In this document: piece by piece, positions 6,500 to 13,558 of the stretch
Position numbering within the stretch: the stretch's first letter is position 1
Layout: each line of letters starts with the position of its first letter
Assembly: GCA_946187475.1 (NCBI GenBank)
Contig: CAMHRJ010000031.1
Coordinates: 1-13,558 of the forward strand
From: an uncultured Clostridia bacterium
Lineage (GTDB): Bacteria; Bacillota; Clostridia; Oscillospirales; Oscillospiraceae
Direction: 5' to 3'
DNA length: 13,558 nt
Position numbers and translations under genes: made by a program
Notes under the pieces: generated by a model
The model's database searches: none
The model's input: only the letters and a program-made list of their open reading frames with translations
What the model was told of the DNA's origin: nothing

Positions 6500-6528
6500 A
6501 TTATGCCCTGAATCTTCCATTCTGTCAA
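6500..6528 (-). promoter_or_regulatory. Sigma-A promoter of gph
   Basis: On the minus strand a consensus TTGACA (6523-6528) and CATAAT (6500-6505) are separated by exactly 17 bp. The start should be near 6493, about 30 nt before the gph ATG. It is back to back with the cdaA promoter, with 22 bp between the two -35 boxes. Confidence 0.82.
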
Positions 6529-6541
6529 TGAAAAAATCCCG

Positions 6542-6562
6542 GGAAAACGGTTGCCATTTTCC
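6542..6562. promoter_or_regulatory. Candidate operator over the cdaA -35 box
   Basis: Two 9-bp half-sites, 6542-6550 (GGAAAACGG) and 6554-6562 (CCATTTTCC), are inverted around the 3-bp centre TTG with a single mismatch pair. The repeat covers the -35 hexamer of cdaA (6551-6556). A second, shorter palindrome, TCCCGGGA (6537-6544), lies just upstream. A regulator bound here would block cdaA and could also touch the gph promoter. No regulator gene is adjacent and I do not recognise the motif. Confidence 0.4.
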
Positions 6563-6579
6563 ACAGCTTGCGTTATAAT
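6551..6579 (+). promoter_or_regulatory. Sigma-A promoter of the cdaA-to-priA gene cluster
   Basis: TTGCCA (6551-6556) and a consensus TATAAT (6574-6579) are separated by exactly 17 bp. Transcription should start near 6586, giving a leader of about 34 nt. It is the only clear promoter I found ahead of the eight plus-strand genes. Confidence 0.87.
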
Positions 6580-6619
6580 ATACTGTCCGAAGTAGTATCT
6601 ACCTGAAAAGGATTGTTGT

Positions 6620-7486
6620 ATGCCTCAATTCCATGTTACACTCCAGCGGCTGACCAGCCTGTTGTCTACGATTACCATTGCGGACATTGTGGACATCTTG
6701 CTGGTGGCCTGTCTGATCTACCAAATCATCAAGCTGGTTCGCCGGACGAACTCCTTCCACGTTGCACGCGGCATTCTGCTGATCGTGCTGGCGCTGTGGC
6801 TGTCCGGTGCGATGAACCTGCGCATGATGAATCGACTGCTCCAGCGCACGGTTGAGCTGGGGCTGATTGCGCTTGTCATTTTGTTCCAGCCGGAGCTGCG
6901 CCGCCTGCTGGAGCGCATGGGCAGCACCATCCCGTTTTTCGGCGGCGGGCGCTTCAGCCAGCTGGAGGCGGAAAATGAGATTACCCAGACCGTCATGGCA
7001 TGTACCCAGATGTCCGCCACTCACACCGGCGCGCTGATCGTGTTCGAGCGTACCAACATGCTGGAGGAGCAGATCCTCTCCGGCACGATCCTGAACGCCG
7101 ACATCACGGCGGAGCTGCTGAAAAACATCTTTTTCGTCAAGGCCCCGCTCCATGACGGCGCGGTCATCGTCCGCAGCGGACGCATTGCCGCCGCCGGCTG
7201 CGTGCTTCCGCTGACAGGCAGCACGAACCTCAGTCCGGATCTGGGCACCCGCCACCGGGCGGGCATCGGCATGAGCGAGCAGAGCGACGCGGTGGTCGTC
7301 ATCGTGTCCGAGGAGACCGGAAGCATTTCCGTGGCCATCGACGGCATGCTCAAGCGCCGCCTGACCCCCGAGACCTTTGAGGCCATCCTCCGGGCGGAGC
7401 TTGTGCAGCAGGAGCAGACCGACAACGGCCCATTTGCGTTTTTGAAGCGCTGGCTGCCAAAGAAGCAGGAGAAGCGGGATGAATAA
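6620..7486 (+). CDS. cdaA: Membrane diadenylate cyclase CdaA
   Basis: CdaA makes cyclic di-AMP from two ATP at the membrane. The 288-aa protein has three N-terminal transmembrane segments (about 20-40, 50-65 and 77-90), followed by the soluble DAC domain. The catalytic motifs are intact: DGA at 179-181 in LHDGAVIV and RHR at 211-213 in GTRHRAGIGMSE. GALIVFER (137-144) is the conserved strand that opens the domain. Start ATG 6620 has AAAAGGA at 6606-6612. cdaR follows with an 8-nt overlap, the standard cdaA-cdaR pairing. The third gene of the standard cluster, glmM, is not in this window. c-di-AMP controls potassium and osmolyte uptake and wall homeostasis in Firmicutes. Confidence 0.97.
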   Translation: MPQFHVTLQRLTSLLSTITIADIVDILLVACLIYQIIKLVRRTNSFHVARGILLIVLALWLSGAMNLRMMNRLLQRTVELGLIALVILFQPELRRLLERMGSTIPFFGGGRFSQLEAENEITQTVMACTQMSATHTGALIVFERTNMLEEQILSGTILNADITAELLKNIFFVKAPLHDGAVIVRSGRIAAAGCVLPLTGSTNLSPDLGTRHRAGIGMSEQSDAVVVIVSEETGSISVAIDGMLKRRLTPETFEAILRAELVQQEQTDNGPFAFLKRWLPKKQEKRDE

Positions 7487-8726
7487 GAACAATAACAGCA
7501 AATTCGCACGCAGCAAAGTGCTGTGGGCCATCGTCTCGCTGCTGGCCTCGTTCCTGATCTGGATCAACATGGCCTCCACCGAGAATACCGACATCGAGCG
7601 GGTGTTCAGCAATGTGCCCGTGAGCTTCTCCGGCGCGGAGGAGCTGCGCACCAGCCGCGGTCTGATCGTGACGGACGCCAGCACGGATACCGTCACCGTG
7701 AAGGTCAGCGGCAGCCGCGCCAGCATCGGCAATCTCCACGCCTCCGATCTGACGGCGGTTGTGGACGTCAGCGGCATTTCCCAGACCCGGGATATGGTCG
7801 TGAGCTATACCATTGCTTTCCCGGAGACGGTGAACATGAACGGCGTGGACGTGGTCTCGAAAACGCCGGAGACCATCGAATTCTCCGTCGTGCAGGAAAA
7901 CTCCAAGACCGTAGAGGTCAAGGGCGTCTTCACCGGCAGCGTAGCCGAGGGCTACACCGTCGATCCCATCGTGGTGGAGCCGTCCACCGTCACGCTCTAT
8001 GGCCCGGAGGCAGAGCTCAAGAAGGTGGACAGCGCCTGCGTCTATATCGACCGTGAGAACGTGAACGCCACCGTGGGCCCCATCACCTCGGACTTCGTCT
8101 TGCTGGATTCCGACGGCAAGACCATCGCTCCGGAATCCGTCGCCAGCTCTCAGAGCACCGTCAGCGTCACGGTCCCGGTCCTGATGAATAAGGAACTGCC
8201 TCTGACCGTGAACCTCATCGAGGGCTCCGGCGCCACGGCGAAGAACACCACCGTGGAGATCGAGCCCAGCTCCATCGAGGTCGCCGGCAGCACCGCCACC
8301 CTGGAGAGCATGAACCAGCTGGTGATCGGCACCGTGGACCTCACGGACTTTGCCGAGAACTATGAGACCAGCTTCACCATCGCCCTGGATAACGCCCTGC
8401 GCAATCTCACCGGCGTGAAGGAGGCCACCGTCACCGTCACGGTCACAGGTCTCGAGACCAAGAAGCTTACAGCGACGAACATCTCCCTCACCGGCGGCGA
8501 AGGGACCCTGCGCACCACCATGAAGGAGATCACCGTCCGCGCTCCTGCGGACGATCTGAAGCAGATCACCGCGGACAATGTCCGCATCGTGGCCGATCTC
8601 ACGGATTACGCCACCACCTCCGGCACGGTGGAGGTCCCCGTCAAGGTCTATGTGGACGGGTTTGACGACGCCGGTGCCGTGGGAGACTATACCGTCTCCG
8701 TCACCCTCAGCGGAAAGAAGGAATGA
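7479..8726 (+). CDS. cdaR: CdaR, YbbR-domain regulator of CdaA
   Basis: The 415-aa protein has one N-terminal signal-anchor helix (about 13-30, LWAIVSLLASFLIWI) and then four YbbR-type beta-rich repeats outside the membrane, roughly at 37-120, 128-215, 225-310 and 325-412. Repeat hallmarks seen are the strand pair VPVSFSG, VEPSTVTLYGPEAELKKV, IEPSSIEVAGS and the closing VPVKVYVDG. CdaR binds CdaA and tunes its activity in other Firmicutes. The start ATG 7479 lies inside the last codons of cdaA and follows AGGAG (7467-7471), so translation is probably coupled. It ends 4 nt before the next gene. The length and repeat number are typical. Confidence 0.94.
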   Translation: MNKNNNSKFARSKVLWAIVSLLASFLIWINMASTENTDIERVFSNVPVSFSGAEELRTSRGLIVTDASTDTVTVKVSGSRASIGNLHASDLTAVVDVSGISQTRDMVVSYTIAFPETVNMNGVDVVSKTPETIEFSVVQENSKTVEVKGVFTGSVAEGYTVDPIVVEPSTVTLYGPEAELKKVDSACVYIDRENVNATVGPITSDFVLLDSDGKTIAPESVASSQSTVSVTVPVLMNKELPLTVNLIEGSGATAKNTTVEIEPSSIEVAGSTATLESMNQLVIGTVDLTDFAENYETSFTIALDNALRNLTGVKEATVTVTVTGLETKKLTATNISLTGGEGTLRTTMKEITVRAPADDLKQITADNVRIVADLTDYATTSGTVEVPVKVYVDGFDDAGAVGDYTVSVTLSGKKE

Positions 8727-8730
8727 TCTT

Positions 8731-9138
8731 ATGACGCAAGACGCCATTGTTACCAAGATTATCGACCGCCGCACTGCGGAGGTCGAGGTGGAGCGGGGCA
8801 CCGCCTGCGGCGGCACCTGCAGCTCCTGCGATGCCTGCGTGTTCCAGAACACCATTCGCACCACGGCCTATAACCGGGTCTCGGCTCTGCCGGGCCAGAA
8901 GGTGGTCATCGAGAGCCGTACCTCCCAGGTGCTTGGCGCGGCGGCACTGCTGTATATCATTCCGGTGATCCTCCTGTTCGTGGGCTATGCCATCGGTGCG
9001 GCCGTGGGCCTGGCCGAGGGCGGCTGCATCCTGTGTTCCTGCCTGTTCTTCATCCTCGGTGTTGCGGTGAACGTGATCTACCAGCGCCGGAAGAAGGCCA
9101 GCGGAATCACCTTTGAAATCATCTCAGTACAGGAGTGA
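8731..9138 (+). CDS. RseC/SoxR-reducing-like membrane protein
   Basis: The 135-aa product starts at ATG 8731, 8 nt after AAGGA. It begins with a small beta-rich domain holding a cysteine cluster C26-x3-C30-x2-C33-x2-C36 (ACGGTCSSCDAC), and then has two transmembrane helices (about 68-90 and 96-117) and a short basic tail. This layout matches the RseC/SoxR-reducing family (PF04246-like), whose members act in electron transfer linked to Rnf/Rsx complexes or in envelope stress control. A second cysteine group, C99, C102 and C104, lies at the start of helix 2. No rnf genes are in view. The function is unproven; binding of an Fe-S cluster or metal by the first cysteine group is inference. Neighbours are 4 nt away on each side. 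Confidence 0.8.
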   Translation: MTQDAIVTKIIDRRTAEVEVERGTACGGTCSSCDACVFQNTIRTTAYNRVSALPGQKVVIESRTSQVLGAAALLYIIPVILLFVGYAIGAAVGLAEGGCILCSCLFFILGVAVNVIYQRRKKASGITFEIISVQE

Positions 9139-9142
9139 GCAT

Positions 9143-10024
9143 ATGCCGATCAAGAGCATGACGGGCTACGGCGGCGCCAAGGGCGTCGTCGAAGGGATGA
9201 ACGTCTCCGTAGAGCTCAAGAGTGTGAACAACAAATTCCTGGACGTGAACGTCCGGATGCCCCGGGGCTTCCTCTTTGCCGAGGAGGCCGTCCGCTCCGC
9301 CGTGGGCCGGCACATCAGCCGGGGCAAGGTGGACGTGTTCCTGACCGTGGACGCTTCCCAGTCGGAGGACACCGTGGTCCGGGTGAACGAGCCTCTGGCC
9401 AAGGCCTATATCGACGCCGTGCGCGCCATTGCCGCCGCCCATGATCTGCCTGCCGACCTCACGGCCCTGACCGTGGCCCGGTTTCCCGACGTGCTCAGCG
9501 TGGAGAAGACCGAAGCCGACAGCGACGCCGTTGCCGCCGGCCTGATCGCCCTCATGGAGCAGGCTCTGGAGGAATATGACGCCATGCGCCTGCGGGAGGG
9601 CGAAAAGCTCCGCCAGGATGTGGAGACCCGTCTTTCCGCCATCGAGTCCCTGGTGGCCGTGGTGGAAGAGCGTGCGCCGGAGACCGTGGAGGCCTACCAC
9701 CAGCGTCTGCGCCAGAAGCTGGACGCGGTGCTGGAAGGGAAGGATGTGGACGAGGGACGCGTCATCACCGAATGCGCCATCTTCGCCGACCACATCGCCG
9801 TGGATGAGGAGACCGTGCGTCTGCACAGCCACCTGGCCCAGATGCGTCAGATGCTCCAGGGCGGCTCGCCCTTCGGCCGCAAGGCGGACTTCCTGATCCA
9901 GGAGTTCAACCGGGAGGCCAACACCATCGGCTCCAAGTGCCAGAACGCCGATATCGCCAAGGTTGTGGTCGATCTGAAAAGCGAGATCGAGAAGATCCGC
10001 GAGCAGATTCAGAACATAGAGTGA
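9143..10024 (+). CDS. yicC: YicC family endoribonuclease
   Basis: The 293-aa protein has the N-terminal signature MPIKSMTGYG at the very start and ELKSVNNKFLDV at about 24-35, then a central coiled region (residues about 140-195), and the conserved C-terminal domain with KADFLIQEFNREANTIGSK. Family members (YicC in Escherichia coli, YloC in Bacillus) are hexameric endoribonucleases that take part in mRNA and sRNA decay. Start ATG 9143 has AGGAG at 9131-9135; the upstream in-frame start at 9113 lies inside the previous gene and is rejected. The order yicC-remA-gmk-rpoZ-priA is the usual one in Firmicutes. Confidence 0.95.
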   Translation: MPIKSMTGYGGAKGVVEGMNVSVELKSVNNKFLDVNVRMPRGFLFAEEAVRSAVGRHISRGKVDVFLTVDASQSEDTVVRVNEPLAKAYIDAVRAIAAAHDLPADLTALTVARFPDVLSVEKTEADSDAVAAGLIALMEQALEEYDAMRLREGEKLRQDVETRLSAIESLVAVVEERAPETVEAYHQRLRQKLDAVLEGKDVDEGRVITECAIFADHIAVDEETVRLHSHLAQMRQMLQGGSPFGRKADFLIQEFNREANTIGSKCQNADIAKVVVDLKSEIEKIREQIQNIE

Positions 10025-10034
10025 GGAAGCACCC

Positions 10035-10292
10035 ATGAAGCTGTTGAACATTGGCTACGGGAATCTGATCGCGGCGGAGCGGCTGCTGAGTGTGGTGAGC
10101 CCGGACTCCGCCCCCATCAAGCGCATCGTGCAGGACAGCCGGGAGATCGGCATGCTCATCGACGCGAGCTTTGGCCGCAAGACCAAGTCCGTCCTGATCA
10201 TGGACACCGGCCACACCATTCTTTCTGCCCTGACGCCCGAGGCCATTGCCGAACGCTTCGCCCACGCAGAGGAAGGAGAAGAGAATGCCTGA
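10035..10292 (+). CDS. remA: RemA/DUF370 extracellular matrix regulator
   Basis: The 85-aa protein is close to Bacillus subtilis RemA over its length: NIGYGNLIAAERLLSVVSP, SAPIKRIVQDSRE and GMLIDASFGRKTKSVLIMD. RemA is a small DNA-binding protein that forms oligomeric rings and activates matrix and osmoprotection operons in Bacillus. The arginines and lysines in GRKTKS and IKR are where DNA contact is expected. Start ATG 10035 follows GAGGAA. It overlaps gmk by 8 nt. The targets in this organism cannot be told from the window. Confidence 0.95.
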   Translation: MKLLNIGYGNLIAAERLLSVVSPDSAPIKRIVQDSREIGMLIDASFGRKTKSVLIMDTGHTILSALTPEAIAERFAHAEEGEENA

Positions 10293-10887
10293 GAAGAGAG
10301 GGAAGCTGATCGTGGTCTCCGGGCCGTCCGGCGCGGGGAAGAGCACGGTCATCCAGAAGCTGATGGAGCGCAGAAGCGATCTGTGTTTCTCCGTCTCCGC
10401 CACCACCCGGGATCCCCGGGAGGGTGAGGTGCAGGGAAAGGATTATTTCTTCGTTTCCCATGAGGCCTTTGACGAAATGGTGGAGCGCGGCGAGCTTCTG
10501 GAGCACGCGACCTATGTGAAAAACTGCTACGGCACGCCCCGGAATTACGTGGAGCAGCGCCGGGCCGAGGGGCTGCATGTGCTGCTGGATATTGAGGTTC
10601 AGGGCGCGGCACAGGTGCGCGCCAAGGTCTCCGATGCGGTCACGGTGTTCGTGATTCCGCCCAGCCTGGAGGTTCTGCGCCAGCGGCTCCATGACCGCGG
10701 CACCGACAGCGAGCTGGTCATCCAGGAACGTCTGGAGCGGGCCCGGGCCGAGTATGTCGAGGCTGCTTTCTATGATTATATTGTTGTCAACGACGATGCC
10801 GATGCTGCGGCAAAGGAGCTGGACGCCATCATCACGTCCGCTTGCTGCCGCTTTGAGGATCGTAAAGAATATCTGAAAATTCATTAA
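10285..10887 (+). CDS. gmk: Guanylate kinase
   Basis: Guanylate kinase turns GMP and ATP into GDP and ADP in the cytoplasm. From ATG 10285 the protein is 200 aa, normal for the family. The P-loop is GPSGAGKS at 13-20. The GMP-binding region shows TTRDPREGEVQGKDYFFVS (40-58), and DIEVQGA is at 102-108. The start is set by AAGGAG (10273-10278), 6 nt before the ATG; the in-frame ATG at 10246 lies inside remA and lacks such a site. The 8-nt overlap with remA suggests translational coupling. Confidence 0.98.
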   Translation: MPEKRGKLIVVSGPSGAGKSTVIQKLMERRSDLCFSVSATTRDPREGEVQGKDYFFVSHEAFDEMVERGELLEHATYVKNCYGTPRNYVEQRRAEGLHVLLDIEVQGAAQVRAKVSDAVTVFVIPPSLEVLRQRLHDRGTDSELVIQERLERARAEYVEAAFYDYIVVNDDADAAAKELDAIITSACCRFEDRKEYLKIH

Positions 10888-10902
10888 GAGGTGTTATCCA
10901 TT

Positions 10903-11097
10903 ATGATGCTTTATCCCCCCGTTGCTGATCTGGCCGAGAAGGCCGGCAGCCGTTACCAGCTGGTGAATCTGATTGCCCGCCGCGCCCGGAACATTTCCAC
11001 CGCGGCCAAGATTACCGGTGAGATTCTGGAAGAGAAGCCGGTTTCCCTCGCCATTGAGGAAATCGAGTCCGGCGAGATCAAGATCGTCAAGCCGTGA
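10903..11097 (+). CDS. rpoZ: RNA polymerase omega subunit
   Basis: The 64-aa protein resembles the omega subunit, which helps assemble and stabilise the beta-prime subunit. The core is SRYQLVNLIARRARNI, followed by a helix and the charged tail SLAIEEIESGEIKI. The start is ATG 10903 (or the next codon, 10906) with AGAGG at 10887-10891; the GTG at 10891 overlaps that site and is rejected. The stop overlaps the priA start by 4 nt. It lies between gmk and priA as in most Firmicutes. Confidence 0.93.
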   Translation: MMLYPPVADLAEKAGSRYQLVNLIARRARNISTAAKITGEILEEKPVSLAIEEIESGEIKIVKP

Positions 11098-13547
11098 CTG
11101 CGCCGGCCCGAACCGTAAGGGTCGCGGTCTCCGCCGCGGCCTATGCCTTTGACCGGCCCTACAGCTATCTGCTGCCGGAGTCTATGGCCTATGTGCGCCC
11201 GGGCTGCCGGGTGCTCGTGCCCTTCGGACGCGGCAACCGGCCGGTGGAGGGCGTGGTTCTGGCCCTTCGGACGGAGGAACCCTCCGGCCCGATCAAAGTT
11301 GTACAAAAGGCGCTGGACGCCGAGCCTGTGCTGGATGCCGGGCAGCTGCGTCTGGCGCTTTGGATGCACAAAAGGTTTTTCTGCACGGTCTATGACGCTG
11401 TGAAGGCGATCCTGCCCGCCGGCGTCTGGTACCGCATCCAGACGGTCTATCGCCTCCCGGAGGGGAAGGACCAGACGGACGCGCTTGCTCTCTGCGCAAC
11501 CGAAAATGAGCGGCTGCTGATTCAGGCGGTCTGCACCCATGGCGGCAGCTGCGATCTGGAGGAGCTGCAGGACGTTCTGGGCGAGCAGGATGCCGGACCA
11601 ACGCTCCGCACGCTGGTGAAAAACGGCGCGCTGGTGCTGGAGGGCGCGGAAAAGCGCCGCGTCCGGGACAAGGAGATCGTCTACGCCGCCCTGGCCGTAC
11701 CCGCTGAGGAAGCGCAGCAGGAGGTGCAGCGCCTTCGCCGGTCGGCGAAGATGCAGGCAAGCCTGCTGGATTTGCTCTGCAGCGTGGGCCGCGCTCCTGC
11801 GAAAGAGCTCTGCACTTTCACGGGCGCTTCCATGCCCAGCCTCAACGCCCTGGTGACCAAAAAACTGGTCACCCTGGAGCGGGAGAGCGCCTACCGCCGT
11901 CCGGTGGAGCCGGTCACGGAGACCCAGCCCATCCCGGAGCTGACGGAAGGGCAGTACCGGGCCTATCTCGGCCTCTGCACAGACCTGAACGCGCCCACGC
12001 CCGAAGCGGCCCTTCTCTTCGGCGTCACCGGCAGCGGCAAGACCACGGTCTACATGCACCTGATTCGGGACACCCTGGAGCAGGGCAAAAGCGCGATCCT
12101 TCTGGTGCCGGAGATTTCCCTCACGCCCCAGATGATCCAGACCTTCTCCGCCTGCTTCGGCGACACCGTGGCCGTGCTGCACAGCCGCCTCTCCATCGGG
12201 GAGCGCTATGACGAGTGGAAGCGCATCCGCAGCGGCGACGCCCGGGTGGTCATCGGCACCCGCAGCGCCGTTTTCGCTCCTGTGAAGGAGCTGGGACTCC
12301 TGATTCTGGATGAGGAGCAGGAGGAGACCTATAAATCCGAAAACGCCCCGCGCTACCATGCCCGGGAGGTGGCCAAGTACCGCTGCGTGCAGCATAACGC
12401 GCTGCTGTTGCTGGGCTCCGCCACGCCGGATGTGGTCAGCCGTTACCACGCTTCCCAGGGCCGCTATCACTATTACGAGCTGCCCGGACGCTATAACCAG
12501 CAGGCCCTTCCCACGGTGCAGATCGTGGATTTGAAGAAGGAGCTGCGCCTCGGCAATTCCGGCTCTGTCAGCTCAATCCTACAGAGCGAGATCGAAGAAA
12601 ACCTCCGCCGCGGGGAGCAGAGCATCCTGTTTCTCAACCGCCGGGGCGCCAGCAAGCTGGTGACCTGCGGCGACTGCGGCTATGTCTACGAGTGCCCGCG
12701 CTGCAGCGTGAGCCTCACGTATCACCAGTTCAGCCACACCCTCCAGTGCCACCACTGCGGCTACCGCCGCCGGGTGGACGAGCGCTGCCCGGCCTGCGGC
12801 GGGGAGCTGCGCTATGTGGGCGACGGCACCGAGCGGGTGGAGGAGGAGCTCCACGCCCTGTTTCCCGGGGTGGAGACCCTGCGCATGGACGCGGACACCA
12901 TCGGCCTTGCCGGTTCTCACGAGCGAATTTTGTCCGAGTTTCGAGATAAAAAGATTCCCATCCTCATCGGCACCCAGATGGTCACCAAGGGCCTGAACTT
13001 CGAAAACGTCACCCTGGTGGGGGTGCTGCTGGCAGACCAGAGCCTTTATGCAGGCGACCACCGGGCCAACGAGCGCACCTTCTCCCTCATCACCCAGGTG
13101 GTGGGCAGGGGAGGCCGTGGTGAGCGACCCGGTCGTGCCGTGATTCAGACCTTCACTCCGGAGAATGAGACCATCCTCCAGGCTGCCCGGCAGGACTATT
13201 CCGCCTTTTATGAATCCGAAATCGCCCTGCGCAAACTGCACGGCACGCCGCCCTTCACAGAGATTCTGACCATCACGGTCTCCGGTCTCAACGAGAGCAG
13301 CGTCCTGCGGGGCTGTGTGTTCATCCGGGACTATCTCAAGCACGAGACCCACGGCGCCATGCAGATTCTAGGTCCTGCGCCCTTGCCGGTGGTCCGGGTC
13401 ATGAACCGCTTCCGCTACCGCGTCACGGTCTACAGCCCCGAGGGCTCCGGTGTGCGCCTTCTGATCGCGAACATCGTCAAATACTGCAACAGCGAAAAAC
13501 AATTCCGGGATCTGTCCGTCTTTGCGGACGATGACCCGTACAACTAA
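11094..13547 (+). CDS. priA: Primosomal replication restart helicase PriA
   Basis: PriA is the 3'-to-5' DNA helicase that reloads the replisome on stalled forks. The 817-aa protein is complete. The N-terminal 3'-DNA-binding and winged-helix domains span residues 1 to about 280. Walker A is GVTGSGKTT (310-318) and the Walker B box is DEEQ (406-409), where many PriA proteins have DEEH. Eight zinc cysteines are present: C525, C528, C534, C537, C552, C555, C565 and C568. Motif VI reads QVVGRGGRGERPG, with Gly where Ala is common. The start GTG 11094 overlaps the rpoZ stop (GTGA) and has no good Shine-Dalgarno, so coupled translation is likely. An ATG overlaps its stop codon at 13547, possibly the next gene of the operon. 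Confidence 0.97.
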   Translation: MTAPARTVRVAVSAAAYAFDRPYSYLLPESMAYVRPGCRVLVPFGRGNRPVEGVVLALRTEEPSGPIKVVQKALDAEPVLDAGQLRLALWMHKRFFCTVYDAVKAILPAGVWYRIQTVYRLPEGKDQTDALALCATENERLLIQAVCTHGGSCDLEELQDVLGEQDAGPTLRTLVKNGALVLEGAEKRRVRDKEIVYAALAVPAEEAQQEVQRLRRSAKMQASLLDLLCSVGRAPAKELCTFTGASMPSLNALVTKKLVTLERESAYRRPVEPVTETQPIPELTEGQYRAYLGLCTDLNAPTPEAALLFGVTGSGKTTVYMHLIRDTLEQGKSAILLVPEISLTPQMIQTFSACFGDTVAVLHSRLSIGERYDEWKRIRSGDARVVIGTRSAVFAPVKELGLLILDEEQEETYKSENAPRYHAREVAKYRCVQHNALLLLGSATPDVVSRYHASQGRYHYYELPGRYNQQALPTVQIVDLKKELRLGNSGSVSSILQSEIEENLRRGEQSILFLNRRGASKLVTCGDCGYVYECPRCSVSLTYHQFSHTLQCHHCGYRRRVDERCPACGGELRYVGDGTERVEEELHALFPGVETLRMDADTIGLAGSHERILSEFRDKKIPILIGTQMVTKGLNFENVTLVGVLLADQSLYAGDHRANERTFSLITQVVGRGGRGERPGRAVIQTFTPENETILQAARQDYSAFYESEIALRKLHGTPPFTEILTITVSGLNESSVLRGCVFIRDYLKHETHGAMQILGPAPLPVVRVMNRFRYRVTVYSPEGSGVRLLIANIVKYCNSEKQFRDLSVFADDDPYN

Positions 13548-13558
13548 TGGAGATGAGA

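Noticed and set aside
10953..12470. 505-aa minus-strand open frame opposite rpoZ-priA
   Set aside because: It is antisense to well-conserved genes and has a His/Gln/Gly/Arg-rich shadow composition. Stop codons are rare here because of the GC-rich codon use of the real genes. The same holds for 7350-8864, 1498-2490, 6599-7777 and 9119-10051 on the minus strand and 2605-3561 and 3380-4693 on the plus strand.
13547..13558. Start of a further gene (ATG overlapping the priA stop)
   Set aside because: Only four codons are visible and no Shine-Dalgarno precedes it. A downstream gene such as def is plausible from the known gene order but cannot be supported here.

Overview
The window looks like chromosomal DNA of a GC-rich, spore-forming Firmicute, most likely a gut-type Clostridia member (Oscillospirales-like). 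The evidence is a sporulation sigma factor (sigG), a YlmC/YmxH-family gene, a cotJ spore-coat operon, Shine-Dalgarno sites of the AGGAGG type, and the conserved yicC-remA-gmk-rpoZ-priA gene order. Sixteen protein genes are supported. I see no tRNA, rRNA, CRISPR array, insertion sequence or prophage, and no gene-free stretch over 300 bases. The species cannot be named from this sequence alone.

Layout. (1) 1-1401, minus strand: a lipoprotein predicted to fold as a parallel beta-helix, ending in a clear intrinsic terminator. (2) 1555-2580, plus strand: a two-gene cotJ operon in which CotJA and CotJB are one fused polypeptide starting at TTG, followed by the manganese-catalase-like CotJC. It converges on tsf across a terminator that can act in both directions. 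(3) 2635-6461, minus strand, in transcription order: gph (HAD phosphatase, own promoter and terminator), sigG (preceded by a close match to a sigma-F promoter), ymxH, rpsB and tsf. rpsB has a strong extended -10 sigma-A promoter and a structured leader of about 120 nt, and another hairpin lies between rpsB and tsf. (4) 6462-6619: a divergent control region with back-to-back sigma-A promoters and a near-perfect 21-bp inverted repeat over the rightward -35 box. (5) 6620-13547, plus strand: eight tightly packed genes, cdaA, cdaR, an RseC/SoxR-reducing-like membrane protein, yicC, remA, gmk, rpoZ and priA. Gaps are 4 to 15 nt or the genes overlap, and no internal terminator is visible.

How the genes fit together. 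Region 5 could be transcribed from one promoter. It would link synthesis of c-di-AMP (CdaA with its partner CdaR) to RNA turnover (YicC), a biofilm/matrix regulator (RemA), guanine nucleotide supply (Gmk), the RNA polymerase omega subunit and replication restart (PriA). Regions 2 and 3 interleave sporulation genes with the translation genes rpsB-tsf. The most interesting signals are regulatory or architectural: the CotJA-CotJB fusion, the sigma-F promoter that corrects the sigG start, a hairpin that hides the ymxH ribosome binding site, the rpsB leader, and the operator-like repeat at cdaA. I found no clearly new multi-gene system; most of the window is core housekeeping and sporulation DNA.
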